Below are positions 11,702-24,433 of a stretch of DNA of 64,000 nucleotides, in pieces. Numbering within the stretch: the stretch's first letter is position 1; every line of letters begins with the position of its first letter. The stretch is from Pempheris klunzingeri (taxonomy: Eukaryota > Chordata > Actinopteri > Acropomatiformes > Pempheridae). A program made the position numbers and the translations under genes. The DNA lies in assembly GCF_042242105.1 (NCBI RefSeq), contig NC_092029.1, positions 11,277,885-11,341,884 of the forward strand, in the 5' to 3' direction. The notes below the pieces were generated by a model that saw only the letters and a list, made by a program, of their open reading frames with translations, was not told where the DNA came from and made no database searches.

Positions 11702-14600
11702 TCGGTAGTGAAAACATTTATCCGCTTTGGAATGGATGAAGCAATAATGGACCTGTAGCCTTCAAAGAGGGCCAGTCGGAAACTGCCGTTTCCTCACAAG
11801 GGCTGCAGTTCGTTGGTTGATAACAGAAATGAACACGTTTTTCTGCAGTAAATAATGATCTCCGGTCAAATTTCACTTTATTTTGCAAAAATAAGAAACA
11901 CTTTTATGTATAATTCAGCAACTGATCATAGTAACCATTCAGCATGACTATACATTATGTGGCCAGTTTCCTATGATATACTTCAGGTAGGCTGTGTAGT
12001 AATGAGACATATATTCAGTATATATTCTAAGTACAACCTGAATACACTGAATACAAATATCAAAGGTTATATTATTATTCAGGTTATATTAGGTTATTGT
12101 GATTATTTAATGTTTTATAAAGATTCAGGTCTTTATATATCTGCTCCTCACTCTTCACATCTATGTAGATTTTCACTGGCAGCAAAGTTAATCTCAATAC
12201 ACAAACCTGAGTTCAAAAGTTCTGAGGAGAGGGAGCTTGTTATTGAGTGGGTCACCTTCATTTGACTCAGAGGGCGATCAAGTGGAGAGGTCAGGTAGCA
12301 CCACAGACAGACTAATTTGTTCACACATATTTGGACAGGAATGAGCTTTGAGGTACTTTTAATAACAGGCCAAGTAGATTTTTTTTAGATCAGGGTGATT
12401 TTTTTTGTACATATTTGGGCAATTATCGGTTCAGTTTCATAAATCATATCTAATTACATTGGGTGTGCATCATTATTGCAATATTAAGTCACCGCCAGAC
12501 GTCTTACTGCATCACCACATATATGATTTATGGGATTTAACTGTAAGTCAGTTTACGCCATCATGGAGTTGATATTAAACTATCATGCCTCTGAGACAGA
12601 CCTGCAGCCTGGACTGAAAACCTGTGAAGGTTTCCTCTGCTTAGTTTTTTCTTGTTGAGCTCTGTGGGAAAATGACTTGACAGCCGTGTCATTTCACATC
12701 CACAACAGCACTTATTGATCTCTGTACTTTGACACATACAGCTTTGTTCAGGTAGGACGTGCTCGTTGGTAAAGACATTCACAGTTCTCGGGTTGCTTTG
12801 TCTGAGGGCCCTAATTGGTTATTGCCTGTGTGCACAGACCAGATTGCTATGCTAAAATCAGGCTGTTGAGGTTCCTGATCTTTTGTAATGGACAATGACA
12901 GTTTTTCTCCTCATATCATGAAATGGACAGTAAACACCTCGTACATTCATCTGTGGCCACAAAACTCAGCTTCAGTCGTGGCCAATTAAAAATTACGAAC
13001 AACAATTAAAAAAACTCAGCATTGACGGTGCAGAGAAACTAAAACACACTTTGGCCGCCAGAGTTTGGAATCAGTCCCATGATAGAAATCTGACATTTAA
13101 TTAGATTAAAAGTATGCAGTTCTGAGTCGATTCATGCTGATGTAACGTAGCTAAGAGGCTGAACTTTAAAACATCAAACAGTAAAAAACACTACTGGCCA
13201 TTTCCAGCTGCCAGTTGATCCTGTAGACACAAACAAAAGCACATTCACACCTTTAAAGTCTGACCAATGTTTAACCCACAGTTTGACCTGACCACTATAC
13301 ATTTCAGTGCAGACAGACAGGTAAATTATCCTCACAAGTTTGCAGGCACATGTTAAAATGTCAGCAGCCTTATGAGCCTTTGTTATGAGTTCAGTCTTTG
13401 TGTATTTGAGGGATGTTTTAAGAAGCTATCGTACATTTGTAGTTTCCAAATAGAAATGAGTGCTCAGAGTAAAAGGAGCATTAATATAATTGTAAATAGA
13501 AGTCGAGTGTGGTGATTGTTGTTGTTGTGAAGACAAAGATTTGTGAATGTTTCTGCAATAAAGTTTATTAATATTAGAGCTGTAGATTAACTGGGCAGAT
13601 ACCATTGATATTATCTATCACATTATTGTCTTATTGTAGAAACATTGAAAGGATCCTTATTCTTTGTGTTTATAAAGAATCACTGTCAGCTAATATATTG
13701 CTATCATATTTAAACTCTCAGATATTTATATCCTTAAAAATCAAGGTCATGCTGTTATCAGTAAAATAAATGCACCGAAAATGAATCCAAAACCACTCAA
13801 AAGCAAATATATCATTTCAAATCAGTAGGTACTCCTACACCCGTGTGTAAAATTAAAATCAGAATATAAAAAGACGAGAAGAATTATCATCTTAATATGT
13901 TATACAACACATGTTAAGAATGGGCTGAATTGTGTATATTATATGTTTTATTTATGAAGTTTATTTTGCTTCAACTGGCTGCAAGGCAAATTACTCTTAG
14001 TCGACAATAAAGCTTAAACTGATTTAAAAGTGTAAAAGTGTAATTTCTTTTGAATAAATGTTGTCACATGGGCTTGTAACAAAGTTAAAATGACAGTAGG
14101 TCCGAATTGATTTATTTATTGTTTCCTTTATAAATTGGTCATCAAATCAAACACAGAAAAAAATATTGACTTTTTCAACATCTGTATTATTTAAGGCTTT
14201 GTTTCCCTGATAGAAGAGCACATATTCAGTGCATGGACACACAAAGATTCATGTCAATTCTTCAGCAGTACAAATAGCATAGCATAACAATACTACATCA
14301 GCTGTTAGTTCTTATTGCTATTTCACAAATAATTTTGCAAATAGAAGTGATATGACATTAAAATTCATAATGAAAACAATAAAAATTGCAATTTTGCTTC
14401 GTGATTATGGATGAATTAATACAATAGATCAAAGTGAATTAAGTCAATTACAAACAGCATTCTTGTATTTGACATGGTGCTGACAAAATACAACAAAATG
14501 TGGAAAAATATTCAGTTCAGTCAATATACATTCCCAAATGTTTAATAAAACCTGTATTTTCTCTAAATATTTCTCCTCTCTAGTTAAAGCGTCGTCATCT
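11702..14600. other. Intergenic region between mixl1 and acbd3
   Basis: About 2.9 kb of AT-rich DNA with no exon or ORF I can support. It includes a second FoxH1-type AATACACA at 12196-12203, preceded by the same CTC trinucleotide as the proximal one, and several TTCACA/CAGAC words that could belong to a distal mixl1 enhancer. From about 13500 onward only AT-rich sequence with short homopolymer runs is seen. Confidence 0.5.
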
Positions 14601-14610
14601 GGTGTCTACA

Positions 14611-14671
14611 CCGGAACTTCCGCCGAGTCTAACCGGAAGTAGGTACGTGGCCGCTTCAGCTGACAGTCAAC
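14611..14671 (+). promoter_or_regulatory. acbd3: acbd3 proximal promoter with opposed ETS sites
   Basis: ACCGGAAGT (14632-14640) is a full ETS/GABP consensus, and ACTTCCG (14616-14622) is the same core on the other strand, 10 bp upstream. The start codon follows 31 bp after the second site. There is no TATA box, and CpG density rises from here into exon 1, as in a housekeeping promoter. Confidence 0.6.
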
Positions 14672-17600
14672 ATGATGGCGACAGAGGTTCAGAGCGGCGA
14701 CCTCGACAGTGCTACTTCCAGCCGGCTCGAAGTTTCCATCGATGGCCTCACCCTCAGCCCGGACCCGGAGGGCGAGCAGGGCCAGGCCGTGGAGCCGGAC
14801 CGCACACCCGCGGAGCCCGAGACCGATACGCCCGGTGCCGCTGGAGGCGAAGATGGAGAGACTGCCAGATCTGCGATAGAGAGGAAATGGGGCTTCCCTT
14901 TGCAAGAGCTGTACGGAATGGGCCTTAAATTCTTCAAAGGTACTTTACCTTTGTCTTAATCGCACAGTTTTAACATGCAGCCTCCGAGCTCACCGCTAAA
15001 CTGTAAGACGAGCCGCTCGCTGGCTGAGGTTAGCACTTGGCTAACGTTAGCTAGCTGTCTCCGCCGGGGCTGCTGCTGCTGACAGCCGCAACATTATACT
15101 CGGTACATGACTGACAAGGAGTTAACGCAAGCTACACGCTTTTAGCTGGCTGTTAAAGGGTAAACCAAGCTTCCCAACTTCCGAGAAGTCCATTTCTGTC
15201 CGTGTGTGGCCTGAGAGCATTTTCCTCCCCCTGCCGTGCACCTGTCTCTGGGTTTGGGCAGATAAACCTGGTTAGCCTGCTCCATCAACCAATGTCAGAG
15301 CTGTAACACAAGAAGCTGTCCATCCCGACTGAGTGGTGCCTCTGAAAGATTTGTTTGAGGGCTAAACACGCCCTGCTGCGGCTGAAGGGAGCCTACGTGT
15401 CGGTGGCATACACACATCCTTCTCTGATCAATTAGACGCTGGCAGCTTCCTGTTAAAGTTATGAGGTTATAGCTGGGCCAAAGGGTCAGATCGATGTCCT
15501 TAAAACCAGGTCCCAGTGCTGCTGAAAGCCACGTTTTTTTAATGCTGAGAGCGTCGCTTGACCACTGGACTATTTCACTGCCTCCTCATGTCCACACCAC
15601 TCCCCTGCTGTCCTCTAATACAGCAGGGAATCAAAGAAAACACTCAAGTTACTGACATTTCTCACTATTACGGCAACAAAAGACAGGCTGAAGAATCTAT
15701 TATTGCATTATGTAACCAGCTACAATATTTATTTTTACTTTCAACATCAAACCACCTTTGATTTTCCATCAGTTGCACTAACATTTGTCAGGAAGTATAA
15801 AGTCAAATCAGCACTGTGTATCCAAAGTCTTTCACATCTAACTTGTCAACTTTAGAACAACTGTATGAAATAAGTATACAGTAGATGTACAGCGTCCTCT
15901 GTGGCTCACAACAGTGTTATTTGCTACTTTGTAAATGTCCTGAACACGTGTGAGCAGTTTTGAACACTGGGCATTTGTGCTGTTTTTATTAGAGCAAAGC
16001 ACTTGTGATGACTGTGCAAACAGGTTTGGGCCTGGTTGGTGCTCTGTGTTATTGTAATCTGTGCTTTGTATTTCTTGTCGGTTAGGGTTAAGTCTCATTG
16101 AGTAACATGATAAATCTGAATGTCACATTGGCTTTGTCAGAGTTTGAATAAATTACATTCATTTATTTAGTTAAATGACCTCACCATGAGAATTTTTTAT
16201 TAAAGTTATAGTCTCCATGGTGTTGGAAAAGAAGAACGGCTACAATTAACACAGTGATCGTCATATACTCTATAGTGTTGGAACAAGAACATGATACCCT
16301 ATATGCTACTATCATTGCTGCTACTATGCTGTATGTATTGTAGAACTGACCTGCACTTTTCATTGTATGACATAAAAAAAAACAAATAAATGCAATCTCT
16401 TTGCTCCCACGTTGCTGCTCTCAGATAAAGATGGAAAGGCCTTCCACCCGACCTACGAAGAGAAGCTCCGACTGGTCGCTCTGCACAAACAGGTGTTACT
16501 GGGCCCTTATAATCCTGATGCTTCACCGGAGGTCGGCTTCTTTGATGTCCTGGGCAACGACCGCAGGTAACCGTGGCAGACATCTGTGTGTTTGCGTGTG
16601 CACGTGACCTTTGAATGTGGCTCTTAATTCAGTGAAGTGTTGGGGTTCTCTTATTATTCCTTTTTTGTATTAAGGATTCATTTTGTGGTCCCACAGAATG
16701 ATTGGAAAATGTACTTTCCTTGTTTCTTAGAGCTAGAGTTGTTGCTACAAATGATACAGATTTAAATTTCCCTTGTTTTGTTATTGTGAAACAATGGCCC
16801 CTCACCTAAAAAGAAAACTACTTGATGCCTGAGCTCACTTTGCCCAGCTGCCTATATTATCTATGTTCACTTCTATTCTTTGTCTGCATGCAGAAAAGAG
16901 TGGGCCTCCCTGGGTAACCTGGAGAGGGAGGAGGCCATGGTTGAGTTTGTCAAGCTGCTGAACAAGTGCTGTAACCTCTTCGCTCCCTACGTCATTTCAC
17001 ACAAGATAGAGAGGGAGGAGCAGGAGAGGAAAAGGTGAGGTGCTCCCGTTCTGTTCCCCTGAGAGAGATCTCTCTCTGCCACAGTGTCTAAATACAGACC
17101 CTGTTTCAGTTTGTCCCATATGCTGCCTGCAAAACTGTGAGGCAGCAGGGGACAATATTTGACATTTACACTGGCTGATGGTGTATGAAATTATTTGCAT
17201 CATCTATGATATCCCTCATTTACTCCACTCGTCCCCAGGAAAGAGGAAGAGGAGCGTCAGCGGCAGGAGGAGGAGGAGAGGGAGCGACAAAGGCAGGAGG
17301 AGGAGAGACGCAGGCTCGAGGAGGAGGAAAGGCTGAGGAGAGAGGAAGAGGAAAGGAGACAGGCTGAGGAGGAGAGGCTACGGATTGAGCAGCAGAAGTA
17401 TGTGTCTGTATTACTTTGTGTGTGTGTATAGTGTGCTTGGTCTAGCACTACATCAGTTTAACTTCAGCATGACTTCTACATGATCATCACACTCCCCTGA
17501 TGTTGATATCTACAGGGGCATCATCTTCTCAGCTCTAGAGCTGTGACAGATTCATTGTCAAGCAGGGCACGTTAGCCGGGTCGGTGCTTTGCTGAAACCT

Positions 17601-20600
17601 ATCCCACAGATGACAATCTCCTCACTCACTACGACTCCTCTCTCCTCTCTGTGTTACAACCCGAAAACTTTCCACTGTCCACCATTGTCTCCTCTCCGTT
17701 TCCTGTGTTTCATTCCTCACCAACTCTGCTCCTGTGTTCTATTTTGCAGACAGCAGATAATGGCGGCGTTGAATGCGCAGACAGCAGTGCAGTTCCAACA
17801 GTATGCTGCTCAGCAGTACCCCAACAGCCCAGAGCAGCAGCTGGGCCTCATCCGACAGCTCCAGGAGCAGCACTACCAGCAGTACATGCAGCAGCTCTAC
17901 CAGGTCCAGCTGGCTCAGCAACAGGTAGTCTGAAACACCAACAGAGGGATAGACTTTCATTGATGGATTTATATTTTTAGACTATGGAGTTAGTAGGAAA
18001 GTATTAAGTTTAGGTAGCGGCCACATTTTCTTTCAAAGATCCACAGTAAATGGAAAATAGTGAAGCCCTAATACCTCTAGAATTTCTTACTGGAAAACTA
18101 AGTGTGAATGGGATTATTGAGGGAACTTTCTGGCCACGTTTTGAGGTGTTTATGTCTAAAAAGCTTACTTTTGTGCAGTAACATTACTTAGGTGTGGTGA
18201 CATTTTATTAGTGTAAGACTATTGAAAAGAAAGAATGTAGACATAGACAACAAAATGCACAATTACACAGTAACACAACATCACAATTGTTTGAAATCTA
18301 CAAGTAAATCTACTTGCATGAAACTCATCAGGATAACAGTTTTAGCCGTGATGGTGCAGGCTTACATACACATAAATGTAATCCATATGAAAGCAGGAGT
18401 CTTGTCACTATAGAAACAACTTTATGTCCCTAGTTTTGGTATTCAATGTATCGACCCAGTGTTGTCTTCCTTTCGTCCCAGGCGGCCTTACAGAAGCAGC
18501 AGCAGCAGCAGCAGCAGCAGGCTGATTCGATGGTGCAGGGCACTCTGGAATCTAGCAGCTTCAACAGCGGTGAACCCGTCACCGCCTCAGCGGCGGGACC
18601 GTTGTGTGCTTCCTCATCACCTGCTGGAGAGGAAGCCCCGACAGTCAACGGAGGCCAGTCTGACTCGTACTCAGAGAGCATGGACCGGGAGCCAGAGCCT
18701 GAGCTGGCAGAGGAGGTCTCAGAGAATGGGCCTTTATTAGGTTGGTGGGCCGTACATGTATATTTTTCTCATTTTAAAAAAAATAAATGGCTGCAGTTGA
18801 CTGAAGGCAGAAAGAATCTGCATTTCTTCATTGTGCACGGAGAGGCTACAGGGGGTAGGAGGGGGAGCTCTCTGTCAAACAAACAAAGCTTTATGCTAAA
18901 ATTGAAACCTGAATCTTATCTGCTGTGTCCTTGTTGATGTGACCTGGAGGGCAGGGAGGATAAGAGCTGGAACAAGTGACACATGATAGTCTGCTCGTTT
19001 AGGTGTCATCCAACCGCACGTTCTGATTACAGCACTCACACCAGAAGTAAAGAAGGCCATGGTCTTATTCCAAAACGTACATCCTGTGCTAAATTCATCC
19101 ACTGTGCCTGGCTGATAACTTTCAAAATAAAGTTGTGAGGAAAGATTGATGGATAGCTCAGTGTGAATAAAACAGCTCCTTAGCCATTTTTCTCTCTGAC
19201 ACACACATCCATGAGCTGAAGACATGAAGCTGTGGCCTGTTACTTGAGCCAGTTTTGCACACATGCATAAAAACGTGATTTTTTTCCCCCCCTAATAGGA
19301 CACCTGGATTAGAATATTTTTACAACAGACTGTATAAAGAGCCTCTTATCCTTTTGATCACAGCAGACTCCCCACCAGTCATAGCTGCTCCTTCCATGTG
19401 GACACGGCCACAGATCAAGGACTTCAAGGAGAAAATCCGACAGGACGCAGACAGCGTGATCACAGTGGGGCGTGGCGAGGTGGTGACGGTGCGCGTGCCC
19501 ACCCACGAGGAGGGCTCTTACCTGTTCTGGGAGTTTGCCACGGACTATTATGACATCGGCTTCGGGGTCTTCTTCGAGTGGACGGATGCTGCCTCTGCTT
19601 CAGTCAGCGTGCACGTGTCGGAGTCTAGTGACGAGGACGAAGATGATGAAGGTGAGTTGTGGGTGTGAAGTCTGTGTAATAGGCCTGCAAATATTTTCAG
19701 ATGTGGTAGCAATACCAGACCAACCTGTGGTGGTGGTTCTTTAAAAAAACACTTCCTGGTGGAAAAGTCAGTTCTACTTGCCATGATTGCACGTGTGTGT
19801 TTGTGTTTGAGTCCTGGCTGCCCTTTTGCTATACAGCCATTCGTTATGGATTCTATATACCACATACTCTACCTTGTAATTACATGTCGGGCTTTGGTGG
19901 TTATTTAGTCTTTCATCTTTTCCACAGAAGCAGTTGCTTTCAATAGGAATGTCTCTTGATTTATTTGTGTTGCTTCACTCATGACCCTGAGAAATGAATA
20001 ACGTAGGTTATAGAAATGTTTCATTCTCATCTCAAATGCTTGCCATCATAGTTAAACACTGCACCATTCTCCCTGAGGTGGAGAAAGCCCTGCTTGTGTT
20101 GTTTGGTGAAAACCACAACATTTACGTGAATAGAAGTGAATCCTGGCAATGTGTTGATAAGACCTGAGGCAGTACTGTGCCGTGGAGTTGGCATGGTTTC
20201 CTTTGTTAACTGTACAGATTAGCCTTTGGCAGATACAATGGTCTTTGTAAACCTCAATTCTGACTGTCTGCTGGAGGAGCACTTGTGTATTGTATCACGG
20301 ATCTATGTGGTAGTATGCAAGATTTAGCTCAAAATGTAACCCTATAAGTCAGAGAGTCTGATACCTAAAGGGTTCATATGGCATCATAATTGTCTCTTAA
20401 TCCTGAGTGTGCCATAGGAAATTATGAGTAATGAAAAAAACAGCTCACAATTGAAGTTATGTGCTCAAATTAGATGATAAAATTATTTGATATTTTATAT
20501 TTTTCTACTAAATATAATTATATATTATATTATATATAATATTTAATAATATATTATATATAATATTTAATAATATATTATATATAATATTTAATAATAA

Positions 20601-21009
20601 TATTATAATAATATTTAAATGCTTGCAAAAAATCTTTCAGTGCTCAATAATGTCCCTTTATCACTTAAGATTGAGGCACAAATATAACATATTACATTAC
20701 ATATATACATATATAATATTAAGGTTAATGATAGCACTGCAAAATTACACCAAATTGCACTGCTTTCTTCTACAACCTGATATATTGTCCACAGGCGATC
20801 CTCCCACTGAGGAGGAGAAGGCGAAGAAGGAGGCAGGGAAGCCCCAGGTGGATGAGATTGTGCCGGTGTACCGGCGAGACTGTCACGAGGAGGTGTACGC
20901 CGGCAGCCACCAGTACCCCGGCCGAGGAGTCTACCTGCTCAAGTTTGACAACTCCTATTCACTCTGGCGCTCCAAGAGTGTTTACTACAGAGTCTACTAC
21001 ACCAGATAA
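14672..21009 (+). CDS. acbd3: Acyl-CoA-binding domain protein 3 / GCP60 (8 coding exons, 548 aa)
   Basis: ACBD3 is a Golgi adaptor that binds giantin/golgin proteins and PI4KB. Coding exons: 14672-14939, 16425-16566, 16894-17034, 17239-17397, 17750-17924, 18482-18740, 19364-19651, 20795-21009; all GT-AG, 1647 nt, one stop. Residues about 77-165 are the acyl-CoA-binding domain ([45 protein letters not shown]). Exon 4 (184-237) is a charged E/R/Q coiled coil. Residues 237-312 are Q-rich with (CAG)8. Residues about 385-546 are the GOLD domain ([40 protein letters not shown]), ending YYRVYYTR. Human ACBD3 is 528 aa. The start is ATGATGG; the second ATG, one codon on, is an equally possible start. 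The exon 6 donor (GTTGGT) is weak and the exon 7 acceptor is a NAGNAG. Confidence 0.97.
15029..15051. repeat. GTTAGC plus palindrome GCTAACGTTAGC in acbd3 intron 1
   Basis: GTTAGC at 15029-15034 is followed by the perfect 12-bp palindrome GCTAACGTTAGC at 15040-15051, about 100 bp into intron 1. It is the same word that is clustered in lin9 intron 1 and upstream of the NHS-family gene. Confidence 0.6.
18497..18520 (+). repeat. acbd3: (CAG)8 coding repeat in acbd3 exon 6
   Basis: Eight uninterrupted CAG codons encode polyglutamine after the conserved AALQK. The human protein has a shorter glutamine run here, so the tract is probably length-variable between species. Confidence 0.85.
20527..20598. 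repeat. Three perfect copies of a 24-bp AT-only tandem repeat in acbd3 intron 7
   Basis: Each 24-bp unit contains the 16-bp perfect palindrome ATATTATATATAATAT followed by TTAATAAT. The three units are identical, and degenerate TTAATAAT copies continue to about 20620. The array can form cruciforms or hairpins. It lies about 200 bp upstream of the last exon. Confidence 0.85.
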
Positions 21010-22560
21010 GCCTGAATACAGACACAGGGGGAAGCCAAGGAGTGTGTATGTTCTTGTGTGTGTATGTATGTGTGTGTGGAGCTGGAGATTTGTGCGATGG
21101 CAGCCTGTACGTGTGTGTGTGTGTGTGAGGGAGAAAGCGATACCAGATCTGTTCTGGACAAAACCACCAGAGGGTGACAAAGAGACACATCTGGAGCCCA
21201 TGTTTGGAGACTGGACTGATATGTATGTACTGTATGTGTACGCGTGTCCCAAGATACACCCATGCCAGAGCCTGTCATCGAACCCTGGGAAGAGGAGCGG
21301 TCCTGTTCACCACCTGTCCTCGCTGCGCTCACATAGACCAAGCTGTAGGACTTTGCTCTCATGCTGTATTTTACCACCTCTCGCCCTGGGCTCCTCTTCT
21401 GTCACCACCCCAGCACTGTCCATCGTGGCCTTGTGGCTGCTTCTGCCCCAAGTGATGCTTTCATAACCACGGACGGAAACCCGGCGAGCCCAGCACTCTG
21501 CGAGCCAACGTTTCCTGTTCGGTGGTAGTAGTGATGGTTATCCCACAAGAACACAATGTTGAAAATCAAATTCTATTGCAAATGTACTTCATAACACTAT
21601 GCCTCTGTTTCACAGAGAGCTTCTGGTCTTTCTGGCCAAGGCTCTCGCACACATTATAAACACTGGCGTACACAACCTTAATCATCCTTTTTGTTGTAGT
21701 AGTCTGTAAAGCTTTTCCTGATCACCATGTGCATATGAAGAGGATGTTTAGTGGAAGCATTGCTCTTTCTTTTGGCTTATTCCCACTCTCTCTTTCACTT
21801 TTATTTCTTGGTCAAATCTGGTTGACAGAGTGCACCATGGAGTGAGTTTCTCAATGGAGTCTAGTGGCAAAATTTATGAAGGACGGGCAAGAAGTCATTC
21901 CATTGTTTGAACTTCCAGATGAAGTCACAAGTGTTAAAAAGAAGTGAGTACAAAATAACATACACATGGAAGAGTATGGCGTTGGGCTTTATAAACTCAA
22001 GTAGTGCGTGATACAGAATAAGATGTTTTAGAACAAATTACTAAATAAATATTAGCCCTCCCTTTTTTTTTTTTTTCTATCTGTGTGATGCTGTTTGTTT
22101 GTTCCAGCTTCAAGCAGTTGCCTCAGTACTTCTTCACAGCAGCGTCCCCGTTTCTAAGGTTATTCCATACGACTGATTACCTTAAATCATCACCTGTCCT
22201 TCACTCATCACTTCATGATAGAATCAAGAAAAATGAGATAGTGTTAAGACAGATGTATATTAATATTACGTGGGACGTTTTTTTTTTTTTCTTTTTCTGT
22301 GTTTATCGTTCAGTGTGTTTGGAGATGCTGTACTCACAAATTCTGACACAAGTACAACTAATGGTGAAAAATTCCATGTTTTGGAGGGCAGGACGCACTG
22401 TTACACCTCTGCTGTGCTCAGAAATCAAAAATCCATTACACGAAATACAGTGTTGCTGTCTGGTTTTTTTTTGTTTGTTTTGTTTTGTTTCTGGTATGAA
22501 TTAACTCAAAATGTCATCTCAAAGGTGTTGCGAATAAACTGAGATAACGTATGCTTGTTT
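21010..22560 (+). other. acbd3: acbd3 3' UTR with two AATAAA signals
   Basis: Noncoding sequence follows the stop, with short GT arrays at 21047-21127. AATAAA occurs at 22044-22049, followed by a T-run, and at 22533-22538, followed by a GT-rich stretch (TTGTTTTTGTGTCTTGGGTG). The second has the better downstream element, so two 3' UTRs of about 1.05 and 1.55 kb are likely. Confidence 0.6.
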
Positions 22561-24118
22561 TTGTGTCTTGGGTGACGTGGTTGCTTACTAACAGTCAAGT
22601 GTATTCAACTTTTTTTTTGTTTTCAAGTTTATTTGTTGCCATAATTTAGATTCATTGTTGTTCAGTCTCACATTGCATATGCATGCTTTGTGTACCAACC
22701 ACCTAGGTGCATTATGGGCATGTGTCAAGTAGGCGTCAGACATTTGGTTTCACTTCATCACTCACTGAGCTGTATTTGTGCATTTTCATGTGTGTATGCA
22801 ACCAAACTTTAGAGACACAGGCGGAATAACTTGCAACTTCAGTAATCCCCCAATGTCCCTGCTGAGTGTCAATTAATTGTATTATTTAATTGGAGGCCTC
22901 TCCTGCCTCGTATCCATTCAGTGATTTGTGTAAGAAAATGTCACTACTTATGGCTTAACCGAGCCACGAAGTTTAAGAAAGTTCCCATATGTTCTGATGT
23001 GTGATGTTTGTCTTTCTTAAGTTTCCTATTGCTCACCAAATGGTTTGAACTGACCTGTTCAAGCCTTGTATGTAAATAATTCTATAAATGAGTTTATGTA
23101 TGGGTTTTTAGATGTGGAAGGAGGCTATGGTTTTGAAAATCAATGCACTGTAAAATATGGTGAATGAGATATATGTATACATTTTACCCTGAATGAAAGT
23201 CCAAAACTTGTAGGAAGTGTAAAACTGTAAGAGTCTATCGACACCACAGACAGAAAAGCTCATCTTTTTGTATTGTTTTGACTTGTTTGGGTCTCTTATG
23301 AGTTGCAAGATCTTTTTGGGCATATATTTAATCTTGATTAAACTTATGTTCATCTCTAGAGTTGGACAGTTTGTCTGCCTTTCTGTTTTTGTTATTTGAA
23401 TTTCATATGATCAAACCTTTTCCTCAAGCCTTTCATTCTCTCACCGCCTCAAAACACAGAAATAATTACTAACGTTGTTCCCAGTAGACACTTTTCTTAG
23501 CAGACATGTTCACATGTCCTAGCAGAGAAAACACAGGTGTTTTCAGTAATTCATTCCTTACTGGGACACTTAAATGGAACTGAGCCATAATTAGTTTCAT
23601 TGGATCCATCTCTGCTTTTCCTGCTATGACAAGTCAGTGAAAATGTCTATTGGTCTCCTTGTCATGTCATAAAATAGCTACCAAGTGGAAATCCTCCTTT
23701 AGGCTCGGAAGATTGCATTTATTCAGAAGGAGGCAAAGTTGGGATTGCAAGGACACCAAAAGTGACCGTTGAACAAAAAGCAGTATTTGCTGGTTCCTTT
23801 TTCCACCAGCGGTCAGTGCGTCATCCCCATGCTGCTTTCCTGTCAAACACATTTTGTGCTGAGGGGAGGACAAATGCGGATGTTACTCATGTAACAGGAC
23901 GATCTATACTTTCCTAGTCACTGTCATCAGAGTGAGGGAAAGCTGTATCAGCCTTTTCACACTCTATTATTGAGTAAGTCCACCAGCTGTTGCCACAGTC
24001 TGCATACAAGCAGGAGTAAGAACGAAACATCTCCATTTAATTTAATACTGAGAAAACTGACAGAAAGCACTTTAATGTCACATAGAGGCACTGTTGAAGT
24101 TGCTGTGCTCACTTAAAG

Positions 24119-24133
24119 ACACCAGGGGGCACA
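24119..24133 (+). promoter_or_regulatory. CTCF-like site between acbd3 and the NHS-family gene
   Basis: GACACCAGGGGGCAC matches the CTCF core (CCASYAGRKGGCRS) at nearly every position. It lies 1.5 kb upstream of the NHS-family start codon, at a plausible domain boundary. Occupancy is inferred only. Confidence 0.4.
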
Positions 24134-24433
24134 TTAAATACTACAGAGACACGTTCTGCCAGCTGGAGGTTGTTTGCCAGACTTTCAACAGAATCTAGGT
24201 AACTAAAGCTGAAGTGGCTAAAAGGTATTAATGATGCAGGTTTGCTCTTTTTTAAGAGTAATGGTGGGAATGCCAGGCGGTGGGCTGGACACAGGCCTTG
24301 GACAAACATGCCTCAGACAGGAGATAAATCAGACACAAGTGTTCAGGGAATGTGTTGTCAAGGGGTTATTTATAAAATGTATGGCCACACAGCTAACTCC
24401 TGCTTTCTTTAAAATTAAGGCGCTGAAATGTAG

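Noticed and set aside
14602..14928. Alternative plus and minus frames over acbd3 exon 1
   Set aside because: They overlap the confirmed exon; only the frame from 14672 joins to exon 2 and matches ACBD3.
18896..19264. 122-codon minus-strand ORF
   Set aside because: It lies in acbd3 intron 6 and has no recognisable family features or splice context.
20852..21466. 204-codon plus-strand ORF
   Set aside because: It is an out-of-frame shadow of acbd3 exon 8 running into its 3' UTR and GT arrays.
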